Assembly (NCBI RefSeq): GCF_003344345.1
Contig: NZ_QPIP01000074.1
Span: 1 to 9,029 of the forward strand
Direction of reading: 5' to 3'
DNA: 9,029 nucleotides
Origin: Wolbachia endosymbiont of Cylisticus convexus
GTDB taxonomy: Bacteria; Pseudomonadota; Alphaproteobacteria; Rickettsiales; Anaplasmataceae
The notes beneath the pieces were generated by a model. It ran no database searches. It worked only from the letters and a program-made list of their open reading frames with translations, and had not been told where the DNA came from. The position numbers and the translations under genes are program-made. Within the stretch, counting starts at the first letter, position 1; each line of letters starts with the position of its first letter. This document shows positions 1 through 5,960 of this stretch, one piece after another.

Positions 1-1077
1 TGGCTTTGTTGCATCACTCAAGAGAAAAGAACTGGCAGTTACTGACAAAATTCATTATAGAATAGCCATTTAACCATTGAAGAAAAAATATGCCACAGCA
101 AATGAAAGTCAGTAACTGCAATGAATATAACAAATTTCTCCAAGAAAGAGGAAATATTTTTCATTTTATTAATAGAAAATTGGTACGAACATGGTCCAAA
201 AGTGTTCGGTGGCAACAATATTTACAGTGATAAAGTTGTGATTTTAGTGCATATAGTCGCTAGTCTCTTTAGAATTGGCTTAAGACAAACGGTAGGGTTT
301 ATAAAAGGATATTTGCAGCAAGTAGGAAAAGGCTTAGCAGTCATTAGCTATTCGCAGGCTTCAAGAAGGTTTAAAAAACTCAATATTAAGATCAATGATT
401 GCAGAGTTGACAAAAACAATATGGAAGATATTGAAATTGCCATAGACAGTACAAGTATCAGTATTTATAATAATACCCCTGGTCACAGTAAGGAAAATAG
501 TAAAGATAGAAAGTATCGCAGCTATGAACAGACAAGAAAATTGCATGTAATGTTGAATATAAATAGCAAAAACGCCATAGCTGTAAAATACAGTAACGGT
601 GTCTACTCTGATCACTTGTGATCTGCTAAAAAAAGTTGATTTTCAGCATGTCGTAAAAGTACTATATGCCGATAGGGCGTACGATAGGCATAAGCTTTAT
701 AAATTATGCAAAGAATATAATATAAAAGCAAAAATTCTACCAAAAACCTGTGCAGCAGAGCATTTAAAAATAGACTACATGTCTGATAGGAACACTGCTA
801 TTAGGTTAATCAAATTACATAATGAAGATGGTATGAAGAAGTGGAAAGAAAAAGTAAATTATGGAAAGAGGTCATATATTGAGGTTTTTTTTTCGCGACT
901 AAAACAAACATTTGGGTTTAGCTTTAGAAATAAATCCGAAGTAAATCGTGAAAAAGAATTGCTAATAAAATGCTACTTACTCAATAAATTTATTGAAATT
1001 GGCGTCGCTAAATTTGAGATAGCTTCATGAATTTATTATACATTATCTACTATCCAAAGAGCGATGCAACAAAGCCA
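1..1077 (+). mobile_element. IS5-family (IS903-like) insertion sequence, complete ends, broken transposase
   Basis: The left end reads tggctttgttgcatc (1-15), and its reverse complement lies at 1063-1077. This gives a perfect 15-bp terminal inverted repeat that extends to about 19 bp with one mismatch. The GGCTTTGTTGCA-type terminus and the length of about 1.08 kb match the IS903 group of the IS5 family, which normally encodes one transposase of about 300 residues. The reading frame between the ends would total about 303 residues once a frameshift is removed. IS903-type elements usually make 9-bp target duplications; this cannot be checked because the left flank lies outside the window. The right flank runs straight into repeat-rich non-coding DNA. 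The exact outer base (1/1077 or 2/1076) is uncertain. The family call rests on termini and protein motifs, not on a search. Confidence 0.88.
121..1030 (+). pseudogene. IS5-family DDE transposase, frameshifted
   Basis: This gene would catalyse cut-and-paste transposition of the surrounding IS. It is in two frames: 121-621 (166 residues, ATG start, TGA stop) and a second frame open from about 599 to the TGA at 1030. The first part holds an N-terminal DNA-binding-like region and the first catalytic Asp in AIDSTS (residue 109). The second part holds the second Asp in YADRAYD and the Glu in SYIEVFFSRLKQTFG, near the C-terminus. Together these make a complete DDE set typical of IS5/IS903 enzymes. 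The join is around 605-618: the upstream frame ends ...SNGVYSDHL and the downstream frame picks up at CDLLKKVDF. A +1 shift (or one indel) would restore one protein of about 303 residues. Some IS5 relatives use programmed frameshifting, but the IS903 type does not, and I see no clear slippery site before the stop. Decay is therefore more likely. Confidence 0.85.
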
Positions 1078-1082
1078 TCCCA

Positions 1083-1361
1083 GTGTCACGCACTGGAATG
1101 ACAATAAAGGGGCTACTCGCATTTTTTAGGCCCAAATCGCAATATTTGTACAGTTGTGACACCCTTTTGGTGCACCATACAAACAACTATTGTGGCAATT
1201 CGCGTAGCAGAAGGTGTCATTCCAGTCTGGAATCCACTCTTTTCCTAATCTCATCAATAAAAACTTAGCATTACTTTATGTATCCAAAATTTCTTGATTC
1301 CAGACTGGAATGACATCATTTACAATGTTCGTACAGTTGTGTGTCAAGCACTGGGATGACA
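1083..1361. repeat. Pair of 21-bp near-identical direct repeats (1083-1103 and 1341-1361)
   Basis: The segment gtgtcacgcactggaatgac plus a (1083-1103) recurs as gtgtcaagcactgggatgac plus a (1341-1361) with two mismatches in 21. A further 11-bp repeat, gtacagttgtg, occurs at 1148-1158 and 1331-1341. The order of the two families is not the same at the two ends, so this is a mosaic of dispersed modules and not one duplicated block. Confidence 0.75.
1215..1315. repeat. 20-bp perfect inverted repeat with 61-bp spacer
   Basis: Positions 1215-1234 (tgtcattccagtctggaatc) and 1296-1315 (gattccagactggaatgaca) are exact reverse complements. Each arm also contains a smaller palindrome, ATTCCAG-ACT/AGT-CTGGAAT, so each arm can fold by itself or pair with the other. 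This is the sequence style of the short palindromic repeats found many times in Wolbachia intergenic regions. It could act as a bidirectional RNA hairpin, or simply be a dispersed repeat inserted in opposite orientations. Confidence 0.85.
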
Positions 1362-1383
1362 CCATTATAAAGGAACCAGTGTT

Positions 1384-1420
1384 AGCTACTTGGATGACAA
1401 GAGGAGCTACTTAAATGACA
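1384..1420. repeat. Two 16-bp direct repeats (1384-1399 and 1405-1420)
   Basis: agctacttggatgaca and agctacttaaatgaca lie 5 bp apart and differ at two bases. Both end in the ATGACA tail shared by the larger repeats nearby, and another degenerate copy (ccagagatgac) follows directly. The spacing is too irregular and the units too short for a CRISPR array. Confidence 0.65.
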
Positions 1421-1486
1421 CCAGAGATGACGCCATCTGCGGCCCTGCAAATTGTAATATTGTGGTGGTATGACGTAGAAAAACTG

Positions 1487-2551
1487 TTAACTTAAATCTA
1501 TATTGACATGTCCCATTTTACGCTTGTCCCTAACCTCTTTTTTCCCATATATGGTTAAGCTAGCTTTTTTGTTGCTCAGATACTTGTGAGAATCATATAT
1601 ATCATGACCTATTATGTTTTTTGTCATGCAAGGGAAGCGTAATACTACTTCTTGTATAGGTAACCCGCATGTTACCCTAACCAATTGCTCAAATTGACTA
1701 ACGTTACATGCATCCAAGCTCCAGTGGCAAGAATTGTGAGGTCTTGGGGCTAGTTCATTAACTAGTAACTCATGATTTTCAGTGATGAAAAACTCAATAG
1801 TTAGAATTCCTACTACATCAAGCGCAGCTGCTATTTTCTCTGCAGTTTTTTGTACCTCTTTAGTTAATTTATTATCTATTTTAGCTGGTACTGTCGAAGT
1901 ATCAAGTATTCCATCAACATGACAATTTTCTGCTATAGGAAAAAAGACCACCCTACCATTTTGATCTCTTGTAATAACTATTGAAATCTCCTTCAATAAG
2001 TCGATACTTGCTTCCAGAATATATTGTGTATTCCAATCAAAAGAAACAAATTGTTTTACTTCATAATCATTTTTAATCACATATTGTCCTTTTCCATCAT
2101 AACCCATTTCTGTTGTTTTCAGCCTTGTTGGATAGCCAAAAGTTTCACTACTTTCTAGTAGCTGATTATAATTCTGTATACTTTTGTAATCAGCAGTTTT
2201 TATGCCCAAACCTCTAATAAAATCTTTCTCTCTCAGCCTATTTTGCGAAATGTGTAACGCCTTTTTGCCTGGATAAAAATCTGCATGCCGCGACACAATA
2301 TCAATTGCACTACATGGAATATTTTCAGACTCAATAGTGACTAAATCCACACTCTGTGCAAAAGATTCAAGTGCCTTCTTATCAGAGAAGTCTAAATCAT
2401 CAGCAATAGAACAAGCTGGATCGTCTTTAGCACTGGCAAAAACATGCGTTCTTTGCCCAAGTTTCATTGCAGCAATAGCGGTCATTCTACCCAATTGCCC
2501 ACTTCCTATTATTCCTATCACTTTTTTACCAAGTGGATCTGGTTTGTTCAT
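1487..2551 (-). CDS. purK: PurK, N5-carboxyaminoimidazole ribonucleotide synthase
   Basis: PurK uses ATP and bicarbonate to convert aminoimidazole ribonucleotide to N5-CAIR in purine synthesis; PurE then acts on the product. The 354-residue protein has the expected family length and the ATP-grasp layout. An N-terminal nucleotide-binding fold has the loop IGIIGSGQLGRM (about residues 12-23). The ATP-grasp central part carries LKTTEMGYDGKGQ (144-156) and a cis-element FFPIAENCHVDGILD (203-217). The signature EFFITENHELLVNELAPRPH continues into NSCHWSLDACNVSQFEQLVR (253-292), and the C-terminus is the usual YGKKEVRDKRKMGHVNI (335-351). The ATG at 2549-2551 is preceded by aggaaa about 13 bases upstream, a long and weak Shine-Dalgarno spacing. 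The gene diverges from apaG. It is intact with no missing motif, so it is probably functional; purine synthesis is retained in Wolbachia. No partner purE is visible here. Confidence 0.96.
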   Translation of the reverse strand: MNKPDPLGKKVIGIIGSGQLGRMTAIAAMKLGQRTHVFASAKDDPACSIADDLDFSDKKALESFAQSVDLVTIESENIPCSAIDIVSRHADFYPGKKALHISQNRLREKDFIRGLGIKTADYKSIQNYNQLLESSETFGYPTRLKTTEMGYDGKGQYVIKNDYEVKQFVSFDWNTQYILEASIDLLKEISIVITRDQNGRVVFFPIAENCHVDGILDTSTVPAKIDNKLTKEVQKTAEKIAAALDVVGILTIEFFITENHELLVNELAPRPHNSCHWSLDACNVSQFEQLVRVTCGLPIQEVVLRFPCMTKNIIGHDIYDSHKYLSNKKASLTIYGKKEVRDKRKMGHVNIDLS

Positions 2552-2592
2552 AATATAAATTAATATTTCCTAGTTAGAGTACGATAATATGC

Positions 2593-2621
2593 TTGGAAAA
2601 TCTATGAAAAAAGTGTATAAT
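2593..2621 (+). promoter_or_regulatory. Sigma70-type promoter for apaG
   Basis: TTGGAA (2593-2598) and a perfect TATAAT (2616-2621) are separated by 17 bp, the optimal spacing. Transcription would start near 2628. A GTG in the apaG frame also sits at 2628, so starting there would give a leaderless message; the ATGs at 2658 and 2664 would have a leader of about 30-36 nt. Confidence 0.7.
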
Positions 2622-2657
2622 TGAAATGTGTTAAGCTCTTATCATGAATGCTTTATA

Positions 2658-3062
2658 ATGACCATGAAATACACACTTACTACTAACTTTGTTGAAGTTA
2701 CAGTTTTACCAATTTACATTGAAGAGCAATCCATTCCTTATGAAAATTGCTACGTGTGGATGTATAATGTTAAGATAAAAAACAAAAGTTCATCAACTAT
2801 TCAATTGTTAAGTCGCTATTGGCAAATAATAGATTATAAGGGCAAAATAAATGAAGTTTCCGGAGTTGGTGTTATTGGAGAACAACCTGTAATAAAACCT
2901 GGAGAGGTATTCAAATATACAAGTGGAACATACTTAAATGAACCATCAGGAATAATGCAGGGTAAATATGAATTTCTGAACGAAGAGAGCATAAAAACCT
3001 TTGAGGTTATGGTACCATCCTTTTCCTTAGATAGTCCATACGTTAATACTAGACCTCATTAA
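2658..3062 (+). CDS. apaG: ApaG domain protein (DUF525)
   Basis: ApaG is a small all-beta protein (fibronectin III-like fold) found widely in proteobacteria. Mutants affect Co2+ resistance and Mg2+ efflux in enterobacteria, but its biochemical role is not settled. The family pattern is clear: PIYIEEQS near the N-terminus, then [22 protein letters not shown], the glycine loop [22 protein letters not shown], and [11 protein letters not shown], matching the E. coli order of QLLGRYW, GVVGVQPLIAPGE and GTMQGHYE. The frame is open back to a GTG at 2628, but family length (about 125-130 residues) favours the ATG at 2658 (134 residues) or the one at 2664 (132 residues). No good ribosome binding site decides between them. 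The stop overlaps the convergent iron permease stop by 4 bp, so the two genes share their 3' ends with no room for a terminator. The gene looks intact. Confidence 0.95.
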   Translation: MTMKYTLTTNFVEVTVLPIYIEEQSIPYENCYVWMYNVKIKNKSSSTIQLLSRYWQIIDYKGKINEVSGVGVIGEQPVIKPGEVFKYTSGTYLNEPSGIMQGKYEFLNEESIKTFEVMVPSFSLDSPYVNTRPH

Positions 3063-4665
3063 CTATCAAATTTTTGATCCTTATCATCAAGCGTGAATAA
3101 GATTATCGTAGAGATTAAGCCTATCATAACTATCATTAACGAAAATGGGGCAGCTTCTCTATAACGCTCGTCGCTTACAAGTTCATATATTCTAGTTGAT
3201 ATAGTTTCAAAATTAAATGGTCTTATAATGAGTGTTGCCGTAAGTTCCTTTATAGTATCCATAAATACGAGCAGAAATCCCGACATTATGCTTTTCTTGA
3301 TAAGAGGGATATGAATATTCAGGCATGTAGAAATAGGCCCATGACCCATAGTATATGCAGTCCACTCAATTTCATTTGGTGTTTTTTTGAGCCCCGACTC
3401 TACCGCCTTGAAAGATATGGCAAAAAAACGAAATAAATATGAGTAAACTAAAGCACCAATAGTTCCTACCAAGCTAATTTCCACAATATATTGAGTAATG
3501 AAAGAGGATATTCTGCTTAAAAATATTATTATGCTAATTGCAATAATTGCATTTGGAATTGCATATCCGAGAGAAATGAAACGCGCTATATTAGCGATTA
3601 TCTTATTTCTACGCGCTGTATATCCAATAATTATCGCAATGCTAATTGAGATTAATGCGGTAATAAATGATAAACCAACACTGTTTGCTATTATATTATA
3701 GAATCTTGCTTCATATATGAAAAACCCCTTCTCTATGCTCCAATATATAAGTGGAATCATTGGCAAAATAAAACCTATTAATATTGGCAGTGCACACATA
3801 GTATAAGTAAAGATCAATGGTATAGAACCATTTATACTCCGTTTATTGTGATAATCTGCATTAGTATTGATTGAAGAGTAGGATATTCCTCTTTTTTGTA
3901 GTTTTTTCTCGATAACTATTAGTGTTGCAACGAAAATCAGTTCTGCAACTGCCAAAACAGTAGTTGAATATTTGTCATGCAGTAAAAACCAAGTACGGTA
4001 TATTCCCGTCGTGAAAGTATCGATAGCAAGAAACTGTGGTGTGCCGAAATCTGTAATTACTTCCATTAGTACCAAGGACAGCCCAGCTATAATTGATGGG
4101 CGTATAGAGGGTATGATGACAGAAAACAGGCTCTGTAATGAAGAAAACCCAAGTGTTGATGCAATAGTGACTGAGTTACTAACATTCTTTAAACTTGAGC
4201 GGACTAACATATAAACGTATGGATATAGGCTAAATCCCATTACTAATATTCCACCACCTAGAGATTTTATTTCAGGAAACCAATAGTCACCTTTGCTCAA
4301 TTGAAAAATATCTCTTAATAAGCTCTGAACTGGGCCTGGAAATTCTAGCGTGTTTACATAAACAAACGATACTATATATCCAGGAATTGATATCGGAAAG
4401 AATAAAGCAATCTCAAAAGTTTTACTTCCAGGAAACGAAAAAATGTAGTAAGCCAAGCTGGAATTACTCCAAATATGAAGGATATTACCCCTACTCCTAC
4501 CATCAAAATCAACGTGTTGAGTATATATTCAGGGAAAAGTCTACTAATTACCCATCCAGAATTTGCCGATTCTGTAAATAGAATCGATATTAACGATAGT
4601 ATAGGGCAGACAAATAATATACTTACTAAAAATAAGAATATATTTTTAAATATTCTCAAAAACAT
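3059..4665 (-). pseudogene. fbpB: Ferric iron ABC transporter permease (FbpB/AfuB type), frameshifted
   Basis: The intact protein (about 535 residues) would be the inner-membrane permease of a binding-protein-dependent Fe3+ importer. It is a fused type with two permease domains, working with an FbpA-like binding protein and an FbpC-like ATPase that are not in this window. The first frame (ATG at 4663-4665) gives a membrane N-terminus up to ...GVIPAWLTTFFRF. The second frame continues PGSKTFEIALFFPISIPGYIVSF to the stop at 3059. Two EAA-type ATPase-contact loops are visible in the second part, near residues 97-125 (ASTLGFSSLQSLFSVIIPSI) and 365-390 (WTAYTMGHGPISTCLNIHIP). The segment MDTIKELTATLIIRPFNFET is characteristic of the FbpB/AfuB/SfuB branch. 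The shift lies at a run of six T on the coding strand (4438-4443); a seventh T would restore one frame. All other parts look well conserved. A ThiP-like permease is less likely. No ribosome binding site is visible at the start. Confidence 0.85.
4438..4443 (-). other. Homopolymer frameshift site in the iron permease
   Basis: The coding strand reads aca-tttttt-cg here. With six T, the upstream frame runs off into LEVKLLRLLYSF and stops at 4372. With seven T it would read TTFFSFPGSKTF and join the long downstream frame. This could be a true one-base deletion, a sequencing or assembly error in a homopolymer, or a site rescued by RNA polymerase slippage. Confidence 0.8.
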
Positions 4666-4740
4666 TAATTTGAATCTATATTTGATACTAAAATGTTATA
4701 TATAAAAACTGAAGATATCCAGTAATTAACAGCCGTCCTA

Positions 4741-4769
4741 TTGAATATCTTTATAATTTTATATATTAT
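4741..4769 (+). promoter_or_regulatory. Sigma70-type promoter for trhO
   Basis: TTGAAT (4741-4746) and TATTAT (4764-4769) are 17 bp apart, followed by the trhO ATG at 4796. The expected transcription start is near 4776, giving a leader of about 20 nt. No Shine-Dalgarno sequence is visible in that leader, which is AT-rich. Confidence 0.6.
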
Positions 4770-4795
4770 GTTTTAAATCGATAAACTAATTAATC

Positions 4796-5626
4796 ATGAG
4801 TTTCATCATTGCAACTTTCTATCACTTTATAGAACTCTCTAATTATTATGACATGAAAGACGAAATAAAAGTTGCATGTGACAACGTGGAGTTAAAGGGT
4901 ACTATACTACTTGCAGAAGAGGGTATTAATGCAACTGTATCTGGTAGAAGAACCGCAATTGATAAAATATTTGATTTTTTATGTTCTGATGACAGGCTGA
5001 AAGGTCTTACGTGGAAAGAGAGCGCGGCAGAATATCAACCATTTAGTAAGATGAAAGTGAGGTTAAAAAGAGAAATTGTAAATCTTGGTGTAAGTAATCT
5101 CGATACTGCCGTTAGAGGTCAGTACGTTGATCCAGAGCATTGGGATGATTTTATCTCTCAACCTGACGTTTTAGTAATAGACACACGAAATGAATACGAA
5201 GTAAAACTAGGCAAGTTTAAAAATGCAATCAATCCACACACTCAACGTTTTCGCGATTTTCCTCAGTGGGCAGAGTCATTTTCTGAGAGTAAAGACCTGA
5301 AAGTGGCTATGTACTGCACTGGTGGAATCAGATGTGAGAAATCTACAGCATATATGAAAAGCCTTGGATTTAACGATGTTTACCACCTTAAAGGCGGTAT
5401 TCTTTCCTACCTTGAAAAAACTCACAACAAAAGTAGTAGTTGGGAGGGCGAGTGTTTTGTTTTTGATGATAGAATTGCTGTTGATCACTCACTCGCCCCA
5501 AGTGATAAAATAAAATGCATATTCTGCTCAAATCAAGTTTCCACTGATGAACTGAAATCAGCTCCACGCGGCCAGGTGGTTTGCTCTGATTGCAAATCTT
5601 TAAGTATTGAAAGAAAGCCAGACTAA
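4796..5626 (+). CDS. trhO: TrhO, oxygen-dependent tRNA uridine(34) hydroxylase (YceA/UPF0176, rhodanese domain)
   Basis: TrhO hydroxylates wobble U34 to 5-hydroxyuridine in certain tRNAs, the first step toward cmo5U-type modifications, using oxygen. The 276-residue protein has the family's N-terminal ferredoxin-like part (FIIATFYHF, then GTILLAEEGINATVSGRRTAI at 35-55 and YQPFSKMKVRLKREIV at 80-95). Next comes a rhodanese domain from about 110 to 210 with VIDTRNEYEVKLGKFKNAINP. The active-site loop is YCTGGIRCEKS, with the catalytic Cys at residue 174, followed by VYHLKGGILSYLE. A C-terminal tail has two Cys pairs, C241-x2-C244 and C263-x2-C266, which look metal-binding. It lacks the long C-terminal extension of the roughly 350-residue enterobacterial form. 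The gene stands alone, is intact and has its own promoter. The function is by family; the rhodanese Cys is present, so an active enzyme is expected. Confidence 0.95.
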   Translation: MSFIIATFYHFIELSNYYDMKDEIKVACDNVELKGTILLAEEGINATVSGRRTAIDKIFDFLCSDDRLKGLTWKESAAEYQPFSKMKVRLKREIVNLGVSNLDTAVRGQYVDPEHWDDFISQPDVLVIDTRNEYEVKLGKFKNAINPHTQRFRDFPQWAESFSESKDLKVAMYCTGGIRCEKSTAYMKSLGFNDVYHLKGGILSYLEKTHNKSSSWEGECFVFDDRIAVDHSLAPSDKIKCIFCSNQVSTDELKSAPRGQVVCSDCKSLSIERKPD

Positions 5627-5872
5627 CCTTTAACAACTCCTTTCTCGTTGCATATTTGAACCTTAATTTATCAAGGCATTTACCTACGACATAGCCCGCT
5701 CCAGTTCCAAGTAACGCACCAACTACAGCAAACACTACACCAGAAACACCAACAAGAGTTAAAGCTGCTTACCCTAAATAATATGCTGCAACTAACTAAA
5801 CCAATTGCTGCGCCTATATACCTAGGTTTCACATTCTCTGTGGCAAAGGCTACGTTGTTTAGATATTGCCAT
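5627..5872 (-). pseudogene. Remnant of a small glycine-rich membrane protein gene
   Basis: On the minus strand a strong ribosome binding site (AGGAG) precedes an ATG at 5870-5872, but that frame stops after 16 codons. A second frame then reads QYLNNVAFATENVKPRYIG followed by AAIGLVSCSILF. A third frame reads AALTLVGVSGVVFAVVGALL, then GTGAGYVVGKCLDKLRFKYA and TRKELLKV. Together these make a plausible protein of about 80 residues: a soluble start, two hydrophobic glycine-rich segments (the second with a glycine-zipper-like GALLGTGAGYVVG) and a basic tail. At least two frameshifts are needed to join them, so the gene is dead in this copy. The last frame runs on into the 3' end of trhO on the opposite strand, so the original 3' end is unclear. 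I do not recognise the family. Confidence 0.5.
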
Positions 5873-5878
5873 AATATA

Positions 5879-5883
5879 CTCCT
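5879..5883 (-). promoter_or_regulatory. Ribosome binding site AGGAG of the broken membrane protein gene
   Basis: ctcct on the plus strand gives AGGAG on the minus strand, 6 nt upstream of the ATG at 5870-5872. It is among the best Shine-Dalgarno matches in the window and is the main reason for placing the start of the decayed gene here. Confidence 0.55.
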
Positions 5884-5960
5884 TAATTTAAAAATTAATA
5901 TAATTATTTTTAAGAGATATAGCTGAAACCATATCTTTTAATACAGATGTACAAAATGTT

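Larger units (their letters stand above)
1078..1486. other. Repeat-rich intergenic region without a gene
   Basis: About 410 bp lie between the IS and the purK stop. A short open frame at 1083-1268 is present but has no recognisable protein character and is made largely of repeat sequence. The stretch holds several families of short repeats, listed separately: a 20-bp inverted repeat, a 21-bp near-identical direct repeat, an 11-bp direct repeat and a 16-bp tandem-like pair ending in ATGACA. Such 'ACTGGAATGACA' modules are scattered through Wolbachia intergenic DNA. I found no convincing promoter or tRNA here. Confidence 0.7.

Noticed and set aside
1083..1268. 61-residue plus-strand open frame after the IS
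   Set aside because: It is made of dispersed repeat sequence, has no ribosome binding site and has no recognisable protein pattern.
1083..1420. Possible CRISPR array
   Set aside because: Repeat units differ in sequence, orientation and spacing, and no cas genes are present.
5388..5735. 115-residue minus-strand open frame
   Set aside because: Only its first roughly 37 codons belong to the decayed membrane protein; the rest is antisense to the intact trhO gene.
5914..5937. Possible rho-independent terminator (AGATAT...ATATCT)
   Set aside because: The stem is only about 6 A/T-rich base pairs, with a short T run only on the plus strand and no intact gene ending just before it.
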